From Kosakonia radicincitans DSM 16656 (GTDB taxonomy: Bacteria; Pseudomonadota; Gammaproteobacteria; Enterobacterales; Enterobacteriaceae): a stretch of 64,000 nucleotides of DNA. The stretch is from the NCBI RefSeq assembly GCF_000280495.2, contig NZ_CP018016.1, positions 2,790,001 through 2,854,000 on the forward strand. The letters are read 5' to 3'. The notes beneath the pieces are model-generated. The model was not told the DNA's origin. It did no database searches and saw only the letters and a program-made list of their open reading frames with translations. Shown here piece by piece: positions 17,886-26,600 of the stretch; the stretch's first letter is position 1, and every line of letters begins with the position of its first letter. A program made the position numbers and the translations under genes.

Positions 17886-19511
17886 TTATCGCCCGGCGGG
17901 CGCAACCAGATGCCGGACAACCGGCGGTTCATCGCTCTGATGAAAAGCCAGCACGCGCTCACGGATACGTTGATCGTTCACCGTGTGCCGCTCGTGCTGA
18001 CGTAAATGCTCTATCCACGATCCCATCACCCAGGTTTCGACAAACACACCTGGCTGTACCGCATCTTCATACACCGCCCAGCCCATCGCGCCGGTACGAC
18101 GTCTGACGCGGCGCATATCCTGCATCGCAAGGGTGAATTCATGGGCGTCCTGCGGATCAATGCGGTACTCACAGCTCACCATCACCGGCCCACGCTCGTG
18201 GGGGATGGTGATATTCGCCGTGCCGCCTGCCGGATCGAGAATATCGAGATTCAGCGCGGCATCTTTTTCCAGCCGCCAGCGTAAGACCGTCGTCGCGCCC
18301 AGCACCATGCCAACGGTTGCCGCACACAGCGACCACGCCACGCCGAATTCCGACGCCAGTTTCCCCCAGATCGCGCTGCCGACGGTCATCGAACCAAAGA
18401 ACACCGTCAGGTAGACCGCCAGCGCACGCGCTTTCACCCAGCGGGCGGCGCTGCGCTGCGCGCCGACATTCAGCGTCGAGAGCACGGCAATCCAGGAAAA
18501 GCCGGTGAAAAATTCAAAGGCATTAAGCAGCCAGACATGGCGGATAAACGCCAGCGCCAGCATGGTGATAGCAAACAGCAGGCTCGCCGCCACCATCATC
18601 TGATCGGCATTCAGCCGTTTGCGCAATTTCGGTAGTACTACCGCGCCGCAAATTGCCCCGACGCCAATACAGGCCAGCATAATGCCGTAACCGCCCGGGC
18701 CAAGGCCCAGTTCACGACGCGCCACCAGCGGCAGCATCGCCCAGCCAGCGCTGCCAAACAGAAAGAACGCCACGGTGCGCGCCAGCACATTTTGCAGCAC
18801 CGGCGCGGCGTGAACGTAGCGCAGGCCGCCACGAATGGCCGTGAAAAAGTGCTCCGGTGGCAGGCGCTGCACCGTGGCCTGCGGTTTCCAGCGGTGCAAC
18901 ACTACCGCCACGCCGACCACCGACAGAGCATTAAGCAGGAACACCATCCACGGGCCGGCAAACGACAGGATCAACCCGCCGAGCGCCGGACCGATTGCGC
19001 GGCTGATATTGATGCCCAGCGAGTTGAGGGCAATCGCCGGGCTCAGCTCCTGCTTGTCGACCAGATCCGGCACAATCGCCTGAAAGGCGGGCGAGCTGAG
19101 CGCCGCGCCGGTACTGAGTAAAAAGGTCGCTGCCAGCAGCACTTCCGGCGTGACGTTGCCGGTAAAAGAGAGCAGGGCAAGCCCGGCAGCCGCACAGAAC
19201 GACCATACCTGAGAGAAGAGCAGGATCTTGCGTCGCTCGATAATATCGGCCAGCACGCCTGCGGGCAGGACAAACAGGAACATCGGCAGGCTGCTGGCGG
19301 CCTGCACCAGCGCCACCGCCAGCGGATCGGCGCTCAGCGAGAGCATTGTCCAGTTCACGCCGATATCGCTCATCCATGAGCCGATATTGGAGACCACGGT
19401 CGCAATCCATAGCATGCGGAAAACGCGCTGATGCAACGGTTGCCACGCTGAGGCGGAAGGTTGAGCAGGTGACACTGTCACCGCTGCTTTCAGTTCGTTT
19501 TGCTGGGTCAT
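17886..19511 (-). CDS. MFS exporter with C-terminal monooxygenase-like domain
   Basis: The 541-residue protein has an N-terminal part of about 420 residues that is an MFS_3 (EntS-like) transporter: FRMLWIATVVSNIGSWMSDI, VLADIIERRKILLFSQ and INISRAIGPALGGLILS. The last 100 or so residues are soluble and look like an ABM-type ferredoxin-fold domain (VSCEYRIDPQDAHEFTLAMQ, MGWAVYEDAVQPGVFVETW). Such fusions recur in this MFS subfamily. Its ATG overlaps the DoxX stop (ATGA), so the two genes are translationally coupled. It probably exports a small organic molecule tied to the amidohydrolase/hydrolase pathway. Confidence 0.87.
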   Translation of the reverse strand: MTQQNELKAAVTVSPAQPSASAWQPLHQRVFRMLWIATVVSNIGSWMSDIGVNWTMLSLSADPLAVALVQAASSLPMFLFVLPAGVLADIIERRKILLFSQVWSFCAAAGLALLSFTGNVTPEVLLAATFLLSTGAALSSPAFQAIVPDLVDKQELSPAIALNSLGINISRAIGPALGGLILSFAGPWMVFLLNALSVVGVAVVLHRWKPQATVQRLPPEHFFTAIRGGLRYVHAAPVLQNVLARTVAFFLFGSAGWAMLPLVARRELGLGPGGYGIMLACIGVGAICGAVVLPKLRKRLNADQMMVAASLLFAITMLALAFIRHVWLLNAFEFFTGFSWIAVLSTLNVGAQRSAARWVKARALAVYLTVFFGSMTVGSAIWGKLASEFGVAWSLCAATVGMVLGATTVLRWRLEKDAALNLDILDPAGGTANITIPHERGPVMVSCEYRIDPQDAHEFTLAMQDMRRVRRRTGAMGWAVYEDAVQPGVFVETWVMGSWIEHLRQHERHTVNDQRIRERVLAFHQSDEPPVVRHLVAPAGR

Positions 19512-19918
19512 GCAATCGCTCCTTTTGCCGTCCGTCGTATTCGCCAGCTTCCAGGGCCGGTCAGCAAAAGCGTAGTAAAGATGATCAGCAGCAGCCAGCC
19601 GAATTGCCCTTCGGCAATGGACCAGTCAGGATGCACCGCCAGCATCGCCACCAGCAGCACCACGATGATTGGCACGCAGGCCAGTCGCGTCGCCACGCCC
19701 GCCATAATAAACAGCGGGCAGATCACCTCGGCGAAAATCGCGGGCAGCAGGCTCATATAAGGCCCAAGACCAAACGGATCTTCGATACGCGTCAGTTCTT
19801 CGCTGAAATGGAACACCTTCGGCAGCCCGTGCACATACAGCAGTAACAGGCTGCCCGTCAGGCGCAGGAAGAACAGCCCCGCATCAATACGGGGCGCAAA
19901 GTCAGTTGACGTTTTCAT
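19508..19918 (-). CDS. DoxX-family membrane protein
   Basis: The 136-residue protein has four hydrophobic helices and typical DoxX sequence: GLFFLRLTGSLLLLYVHGLP and YMSLLPAIFAEVICPLFIMA, then GVATRLACVPI. The ATG at 19918 is chosen because the family begins here; an upstream in-frame extension overlaps the amidohydrolase gene and has low-complexity composition. It lies four bases after that gene and overlaps the MFS start by four bases. DoxX proteins are linked to redox or thiosulfate/quinone chemistry, but the role here is unknown. Confidence 0.87.
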   Translation of the reverse strand: MKTSTDFAPRIDAGLFFLRLTGSLLLLYVHGLPKVFHFSEELTRIEDPFGLGPYMSLLPAIFAEVICPLFIMAGVATRLACVPIIVVLLVAMLAVHPDWSIAEGQFGWLLLIIFTTLLLTGPGSWRIRRTAKGAIA

Positions 19919-19922
19919 GATG

Positions 19923-21797
19923 TCAGAACGCAAAGCAGCTACAGCCGAGCGCGCCCCAGAACGCGTTCTCATCGGATACCGGCATGGCATTGCCACGGGC
20001 GATATCGTGCTGATGAACGTGAACTCCGCACGGGCCGGAACAGTGATGAACACCCGCCGCCTGACCGACACGGGCCGCCTGCGGCGGTGCGCTACGATAA
20101 TGACCCGGAACCTTGACCACCGGCGACCACTCCGGCACCACCGGAATAGCCGGCGGCGCCAGCGGGCCAAACTGACCTGCGGCGTAGACGATATCGCCGC
20201 CCACCACCGTCAGTACCGACTCAATCCCTTTGATCTCCTCTTCCGGCACGCGGAAGTAGTCCTTGCTCAGAATGGCGAGATCCGCCAGTTGACCGGCTTT
20301 GATCTGGCCTTTTTTCCCCTGTTCGCTGGAGAACCAGGCGCTACCCTGCGTCCACAGCAGCAGGGCGGTATCGCGATCGAGACGGGCGCTGTGATCGTAC
20401 ATCTGCATGCCACCGACAGTGCGGCCGGAAACCAGCCAGTAGAGCGCCGTCCACGGGTTGTAGCTCGCCACGCGGGTGGCGTCGGTGCCCAGCCCAACCG
20501 GCAGGCCGTTTTCCAGCATTTTCGCCACCGGCGGCGTCTGTTTGGTGGCCTGCTGGCCGTAGCGCTCAGCGAAATATTCGCCCTGGAACGCCATGCGGTG
20601 CTGAACGGCGATACCGCCGCCGAGCGCTTTTACGCGTTCGATATTAGCTTCGGTAATGGTTTCGGCGTGATCAAAGAACCAGTGCAGGCCGTTGAACGGG
20701 ATCTCGCGGTTCACTTTTTCGAACACGTCGAGCATGCGGCTGATGGATTCGTTATAAGTGGCGTGCAGACGGAACGGCCAGCGGTGCTCAACCAGATGAC
20801 GCACCACACGTTCCAGCTCCTCTTCCATTCCCGGCGCCAGATCCGGGCGCGGTTCGAGGAAGTCTTCAAAATCCGCCGCCGAGAAGACCAGCATTTCGCC
20901 CGCGCCGTTATGGCGGAAGAAATCGCTGCCCTGGCCTGGCGTCAGCATGTCGGTCCATTTCTCAAAATCTTCCAGTTCATGGCCGGGCCGCTGCGTAAAC
21001 AGGTTGTAGGCGATGCGGATCGTCATCTGCTTTTTCTCATGCAGTTCGGCGATCACCGCGTAATCTTCCGGGTAGTTCTGGAAACCGCCGCCCGCATCAA
21101 TGGCGCTGGTCAGCCCCAGACGGTTCAGCTCGCGCATAAACTGGCGGGTGGAGTTAACTTGCTGCTCCAGCGGCAGTTTCGGCCCTTTCGCCAGCGTGGC
21201 GTAAAGGATCATCGCATTCGGGCGGGCAATCAGCATGCCGGTCGGATTACCGTTGCTGTCGCGCTGGATCTCGCCGCCCGGCGGGTTTGGCGTATCGCGG
21301 GTATAACCCACCACTTTCAGCGCCGCGCGGTTGAGCAGGGCGCGATCGTAGAGATGCAGAATAAAGACCGGGGTATCGGGCGCGGCGTCGTTGATTTCAT
21401 CCAGCGTCGGCATACGGCGCTCCGCAAACTGGAACTCTGTCCAGCCGCCGACTACGCGCACCCACTGCGGTGACGGCGTGCGCAATGCCTGTTCTTTCAG
21501 CATGCGCAACGCATCGGCCAGCGACGGAACGCCTTCCCAGCGCAGTTCGAGATTGTAGTTAAGCCCGCCGCGAATCAGGTGCAGGTGCGAGTCGTTTAAT
21601 CCGGGTATCGCCGTATGGCCGTGTAAATCGACAACCTGAGTGCGTTCGCCGCGGTACGCCATCACCTCGGCTTCACTGCCCACTTTAACGAATTTTCCGT
21701 CACGGATGGCGACCGCATCGGCGAGCGGGTTTTCCCGATCAACGGTGTGAAACCGGCCATTGAGCAATATCAGTTCTGCATGTGCGAGCAAATCCAT
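19923..21797 (-). CDS. YtcJ-like amidohydrolase with Cys/His-rich tail
   Basis: The 624-residue protein is a metal-dependent amidohydrolase of the YtcJ/Amidohydro_3 group. The metal-binding start of the barrel is TAIPGLNDSHLHLIRGG. Later ligands are visible in RLHATYNES (His), WFFDHAETI (His) and GLGTDATRVASYNPW (Asp). The C-terminal composite domain ends at VLTVVGGDIVYAAGQFGPL. Beyond it is an extra tail with HHCSGPCGVHVHQHD and GALGCSCFAF, which could bind metal. It is the first gene of the minus-strand group and divergent from the isochorismatase-like hydrolase. The amide or ester substrate is not known. Confidence 0.87.
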   Translation of the reverse strand: MDLLAHAELILLNGRFHTVDRENPLADAVAIRDGKFVKVGSEAEVMAYRGERTQVVDLHGHTAIPGLNDSHLHLIRGGLNYNLELRWEGVPSLADALRMLKEQALRTPSPQWVRVVGGWTEFQFAERRMPTLDEINDAAPDTPVFILHLYDRALLNRAALKVVGYTRDTPNPPGGEIQRDSNGNPTGMLIARPNAMILYATLAKGPKLPLEQQVNSTRQFMRELNRLGLTSAIDAGGGFQNYPEDYAVIAELHEKKQMTIRIAYNLFTQRPGHELEDFEKWTDMLTPGQGSDFFRHNGAGEMLVFSAADFEDFLEPRPDLAPGMEEELERVVRHLVEHRWPFRLHATYNESISRMLDVFEKVNREIPFNGLHWFFDHAETITEANIERVKALGGGIAVQHRMAFQGEYFAERYGQQATKQTPPVAKMLENGLPVGLGTDATRVASYNPWTALYWLVSGRTVGGMQMYDHSARLDRDTALLLWTQGSAWFSSEQGKKGQIKAGQLADLAILSKDYFRVPEEEIKGIESVLTVVGGDIVYAAGQFGPLAPPAIPVVPEWSPVVKVPGHYRSAPPQAARVGQAAGVHHCSGPCGVHVHQHDIARGNAMPVSDENAFWGALGCSCFAF

Positions 21798-21880
21798 ACT
21801 TCCTCCAGTCTGGCGGCCCTGTTGAGCCGATAAGCATCTGGAATGAATTATGTAAAGCGCGGCGGAAAAAAGACCAGTTG

Positions 21881-21916
21881 TACCAAAGTATAGGTATACG
21901 AAAGGATAGTTATACC
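21881..21916. promoter_or_regulatory. overlapping inverted repeats in the divergent hydrolase promoter
   Basis: TACC-N8-GGTA (21881-21896) overlaps GGTATA-N12-TATACC (21893-21916), giving three phased half-sites in the 234-base gap between the amidohydrolase and isochorismatase-like genes. GATAAT at 21921-21926 could be a -10 element without a good -35, placing the repeats where an activator would sit. The FixJ-type regulator at 29166-29789 is the likeliest binder, by context. Confidence 0.45.
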
Positions 21917-22031
21917 ATCAGATAATAGTCGGGCCGCGGGAGCGCAGCCTACCATGCAGCCACCGATAGCGAAGCCCTGTCGTTTGCTGTCTGAACGTAG
22001 CTCCAGCTCCTTTAACCTAATGGGTGTAAAT

Positions 22032-22718
22032 ATGACAACCTCAAAGCTTGAAGTCCTGACCCCGGCTAACTGTCAGTTAATCTTTATCGATCACCAGCCT
22101 CAGATGGCCTTTGGCGTACAGTCCATTGACCGCCAGGTTCTGAAAAACAACACCGTTGCGCTGGCGAAAGCCGCCAAAGTGTTCAATATCCCGACCATCA
22201 TCACCACCGTTGAAACCGAAAGTTTCTCCGGCAATACCTACCCGGAACTGCTGGATGTATTCCCGGAGAAGGACATTCTGGAACGTACCTCCATGAACTC
22301 CTGGGACGATCAAAAAGTGCGTGACGCGCTGGCTGCCAACGGCAAACGCAAAGTGGTGGTCTCCGGTCTGTGGACCGAAGTGTGCAACAACACCTTCTCC
22401 CTGTGCGCGATGCTGGAAGGCGATTACGAAATCTATATGGTGGCGGACGCCTCCGGCGGCACCTCAAAAGAAGCGCACGACTACGCAATGCAGCGCATGA
22501 TCCAGGCGGGCGTGATCCCGGTAACCTGGCAGCAGGTGATGCTGGAGTGGCAGCGCGACTGGGCGCACCGCGAAACCTATGACGCAGTGATGGCGATTGT
22601 TAAAGAGCACTCCGGCGCCTACGGCATGGGCGTTGATTACGCCTACACCATGGTGCATAAAGCGCCGTCCCGCGCCAAAGCGGGTCACCGCACGCTGGCG
22701 CCGGTTCCGGCACGCTAA
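22032..22718 (+). CDS. isochorismatase-family (YcaC-like) hydrolase
   Basis: This 228-residue cysteine hydrolase has the family triad: Asp in LIFIDHQPQMAFGVQ, Lys in NGKRKVVVSGLWTEVCN and Cys in TEVCNNTFSL. It resembles YcaC and related hydrolases of unknown substrate. The ATG at 22032 fits the family's usual N-terminus (MTTSKLEVLTPANCQLIF); an in-frame extension reaches 21954 but runs into the promoter region. It heads a plus-strand operon with two XapX genes and two signalling genes, and is divergent from the amidohydrolase. The two may act on the same xenobiotic or amide. Confidence 0.88.
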   Translation: MTTSKLEVLTPANCQLIFIDHQPQMAFGVQSIDRQVLKNNTVALAKAAKVFNIPTIITTVETESFSGNTYPELLDVFPEKDILERTSMNSWDDQKVRDALAANGKRKVVVSGLWTEVCNNTFSLCAMLEGDYEIYMVADASGGTSKEAHDYAMQRMIQAGVIPVTWQQVMLEWQRDWAHRETYDAVMAIVKEHSGAYGMGVDYAYTMVHKAPSRAKAGHRTLAPVPAR

Positions 22719-22775
22719 GCAGCACGCTGGCCGGTATTCGCCGGTCAGCATTTCCCTTTTCGGCAGGAGTTTGCC

Positions 22776-22946
22776 ATGAGTATCGGACTGATTTCCTTTG
22801 CCGCAGGCGTGCTGATTGGCGTGATGTACGCGCTGCTGAAGGTACGTTCTCCCGCGCCGCCGGCGATTGCGCTGGTCGGGCTGCTCGGCATGCTGGTGGG
22901 CGAAGGGCTGATCGCCACGCTAATGACCCACACAACGGCGGGGTAA
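22776..22946 (+). CDS. XapX-domain membrane miniprotein 1
   Basis: The 56-residue protein is two hydrophobic helices with the XapX signature: GVLIGVMYALLKVRSPAPP, then AIALVGLLGMLVGE. It begins with ATG behind GCAGGAG and ends five bases before a paralogue. The function of XapX (DUF1427) proteins is unknown. Confidence 0.85.
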   Translation: MSIGLISFAAGVLIGVMYALLKVRSPAPPAIALVGLLGMLVGEGLIATLMTHTTAG

Positions 22947-22950
22947 ACCC

Positions 22951-23217
22951 ATGAAAACCTGGATCGTTTCTCTCCTGGTCGGTCTTCTGGCTGGCGTTAT
23001 TTATGCTTTACTGGGCGTTCACTCACCCGCGCCGCCGGTGGTTGCGCTACTCGGATTGTTCGGCATGCTGGTGGGGGAGCAACTCGTACCGGTAACCCGC
23101 CGTCTGCTGGCCCGACAGCCGCTGACCATGACGTGGTTCCGCCACGAGTGTGTCCCGAAAATTAGCGGTGCGCCGCGGCCTGAACCCCCAGACTCGCCGC
23201 CGCGCCAGGATGACTGA
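22951..23217 (+). CDS. XapX-domain membrane protein 2
   Basis: This 88-residue paralogue of the preceding gene has the same core (GLLAGVIYALLGVHSPAPP, VVALLGLFGMLVGEQLVP). A soluble, basic then proline-rich C-terminal extension follows (RRLLARQPLTMTW to the end). Tandem XapX genes probably arose by duplication. The genes lie between a hydrolase and a two-component system, suggesting a membrane accessory for uptake or sensing; no function is established. Confidence 0.85.
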   Translation: MKTWIVSLLVGLLAGVIYALLGVHSPAPPVVALLGLFGMLVGEQLVPVTRRLLARQPLTMTWFRHECVPKISGAPRPEPPDSPPRQDD

Positions 23218-23233
23218 GGCCAGAGGAAATCGC

Positions 23234-23620
23234 ATGACGCAACCCCGGCGTATTGCCATTGTTGATGATGAACCTTCCGTCCGTAGCGGATTGAGTAATT
23301 TGCTGCAATCGGAGGGCTACGCCACGATAGCATTTCCCTCGGCGGAAGCGTTTCTCAACGATGGCCCGGCGCAGCCTGCGATTGCGCTGGTGATTGCGGA
23401 TCTCAAACTGAAGGGCATGAGCGGCGCAATGCTGTTTGAGAGGTTGCAGCTTAGCCCGGCACCGCCGCCGGTGATCTTTATCTCCGGCCACGACGACGAA
23501 ACCTGGCAACGGTACGCGGGCAAACCCGGTGCCGTTGCTTTTTTGCGCAAACCCATCGATATCGATATCCTCCTTGAATATGTTCAACGCGTGTTGACCA
23601 ACATCGAGGATAATCCATGA
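23234..23620 (+). CDS. single-domain response regulator (receiver only)
   Basis: This 128-residue CheY-like receiver has the acidic pocket in IAIVDDEPSVRSGLSNLLQS, the phospho-acceptor Asp in LVIADLKLKGMSG, Ser in IFISGHDD and Lys in FLRKPIDID. No output domain is present. Start: ATG behind AGAGGAAAT. Its stop overlaps the ATG of the giant kinase gene (ATGA), so the two are translationally coupled. It may act as a phosphate sink or relay for that kinase. Confidence 0.92.
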   Translation: MTQPRRIAIVDDEPSVRSGLSNLLQSEGYATIAFPSAEAFLNDGPAQPAIALVIADLKLKGMSGAMLFERLQLSPAPPPVIFISGHDDETWQRYAGKPGAVAFLRKPIDIDILLEYVQRVLTNIEDNP

Positions 23621-26600
23621 GCGACGCTTCGCGTCTTCGGTTGCGGCCGGAAACCAGTGAACACAACGCAGGGCAGCCTTTTACTGTGCAGGATGACGCC
23701 ATCTATACGCCACTGGCGCAGGAAGGATGCATTGCCTGGATGAATGCCCATTACCCGTGGGGCAGCGACGCCTTTATCCTCGCCACCGCCGTCAGCGACG
23801 ATGCCGAACCGCGCGCCAGCCAGTTGCTGAAAAATGAGCTGGCGCTGCGCGCGCAACTGGAGAGTAACTGGGCGGTCACGCCTGTCGCCAGCGCGCAATA
23901 TCATGGCCGTTTTGCGCTGGTCTATCCGACATTTGCTTTTGAGACGCTCACCCGGATGACCGCTCAGCCGATGGCCTGCATCGCCAGCTGGCTGGAGCTG
24001 GCCTTACGTATCTGCGCGCCGCTGCGCCAGATGCATCACCGCAATCTCATTCACGGCGATATCAAGCCGGGAAACATTTTTCTTAGCGGGGAGCACTGCC
24101 GTCTCGGCGGATTTGGCCTTGCCACCAGCAGCAGTGAAGCGCAGGCGCAAAACTGGCTGCCGCTTTCTGGCGGCACGCTGGCGTATATGTCACCGGAGCA
24201 CACCGCCCGCACCCATCATGCCGTTGACAGCCGCAGCGATCTCTACAGTCTGGGCATCGTTCTGTATGAATTACTGACCGGCGTGCTGCCGTTCGATCTG
24301 CCCGAAGGCGGGCAGGCAGAGTGGACGCTGCATCATATTGCCTCTGAACCTGCCGCGCCGCACAGCCTGCGGGAAGGGTTACCGCCGATGCTGTCGACCA
24401 TCCTGCTGAAGCTGCTGGCCAAATCGCCGGAGAAACGTTATCAGACCATTGATGGCCTGATCGCCGATCTGCGCCGATGCCAGGCCACGCTGACGCCGGA
24501 GCAGGGCATTCCGGCGTTTACGCCCGGTTTACAGGATCGCTCTCCGTCGCTGCACTTTGCCAATACGTTGTACCGCGCACATCCGCAGGCGGGCGAACTG
24601 GTTGCGGCGCTGGAAGGAGTTAACCACAGTGGTAAACAGATGCTGGTCACCCTCAGCGGACCGTCCGGGATGGGGAAATCTTCGCTGATGGCCTCGGCGC
24701 TGAAACTGTTTCTGCAACGCCCGACGCTAATTGCGCTTGGCAAAGTGGAGCAGTACAGCTCGGTGCTGCCGCTTGGCGCGCTGACAGCGGCGTTTCGCTC
24801 GCTGGCGTTGCATTTGCTGGGGCTACCCGCCGAAGAGGTGACGCGCTGGAAATCGCGGCTCTCCGTCGCGCTGGCCGGGTATGAAGGGCTGGCGGTCAGC
24901 CTCGCGCCGGAACTGGGTCTGCTGCTGGGGAGTAAACCCGCGCCTTTCATTGACAGCGTCGCGCTGGATGCCCGCGCCCGCTTTAATCATATGGTGTTGC
25001 GCCTGGTGAGTGTATTTGCCACGCCCGGTTGCCCGCTGGTCATACTGATCGACAATCTGCACTGGATCGATGACGCCAGCCTGCAACTGCTGGAGTACCT
25101 GTTACAGCACAGCCACGCCTTGCCGCTGCTGATGGTGGTATCGCACCGCGATCTGCCGTCGCTCGGGGATGAGGAGTTTGCCGCCACGCTGGTACGCCTG
25201 CGCAGCGCCGCCCGGCGAACGACAGCGTGCGAGCCGCAACCCCTCTCCGTCAAAGCCGTGGCGCGCTGGCTGGCGATCGTTTTTCAGACCCGCCCGGCAT
25301 CGACCGTTGATCTGGCAAAACTGATCCATGAAAAAACCGGCGGTAATCCGCTGTTTGCCCATGAATTTTTTAAACGCATCGTCGAAGACGGGCTGGTGAG
25401 TCATAACAGCTATCAGGGGCGCTGGCACTATGATCTGGCGGCGATTCGCGCCCGTTACTACAGCGAAAACGTTATCAGTCTGGTGCTGCAACAACTGGAA
25501 CAGATGCCGGATGAGACCCGTACGCTGCTCGCTCATCTGGCCTGCCTTGGCAGCGCGGGCGGGGTGTCGCTGGCAAGCCGCATACTGGAGATAACGCCTG
25601 GCGAGCTCCGTTTGCACCTGCATCCGGCGGTGGCCGTGCAGTTAATTACTCTCAACGCCGACGAATACACTTTTACCCATGAGCGCATTCAGCAGGCGGC
25701 AAGCGCCGCGCTGCCCTTGTCCGTATGCCGTCAGTTACATCTGCGGGCCGCCAGCCTGCTGGCTGATGAAGCGCGGCAAACCCCAGGTAACGAGATCCTG
25801 TTTCGCACCATCCACCATGTCACGGCGGCGATCGACAGTATCCAGCTTGCGCCACAGCGGCAGAAGTTCAGCGAACTTTGTGCCCATGCCGCCCGGCAGG
25901 CCAAACGCAGCGGCGATTACGCTTCCGCGCTGGGTTATTTACAGACCGCGCGCACGCTCAGCGCCGACAGCGGCGATCTCTTCGCGCTCGATTTACAGCG
26001 GGCAGAATGCGAACTTCTGCTGGGCCATCTCGCTACCGCACGCGCATCGTGCGAAACGCTGCTGGCCTCGCCGGGCGGGCTGGTGGAAAAAGCCCATGCC
26101 GCCAGTGTACTGGCGGAGGTGCATATCCGCCGCTCCAGCTATTCACAGGCGCTCGACACCACGCTGAGCTGGCTCTCCGTGTTCGGTATTCACGTGAGCC
26201 GCCAGCCGGACGATGCGGAGTGCGACGAAGCCTGGCAGGAGATTTCATCCCTTATCGGTACGCAGCCCGCCAGCGCGTTTATGGCGTTGCCGCGCATGAA
26301 CCACCGCGAAACAGATGTGCTGATGAACCTGCTGGGAAGCGCCAGTCTGTACGCCAGTTTTCACTGTCCACGCCTGCATTTCCTGCTGCTCTGCCGGATA
26401 CTGCAACTGACGCTGGAGCGCGGGCTGACGGGCGCATCCACTGCCGCGCTGGCGTGGTTTGGCGTGATGATTGGCGAGCGGTATGGCGAGTATGAGCAGG
26501 GCTTTCGCTACGGCACGCTGGCACAGGATCTGGTCACGCGCCACGGTTTTCATGATTACGCCGCCAAAACACTGGTGGCGCTGGGGCGCAGCAGCGTCTG

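Noticed and set aside
19508..20170. N-terminal extension of the DoxX gene to 220 residues
   Set aside because: The extra 84 residues are Arg/Val-rich and overlap the amidohydrolase coding region; DoxX proteins start at the internal ATG at 19918.
19917..21473. Long open frame on the plus strand opposite the amidohydrolase
   Set aside because: Its His/Arg/Gln-rich composition and lack of a start signal are typical of the antisense shadow of a GC-rich gene. The minus strand encodes a clear YtcJ-like protein.
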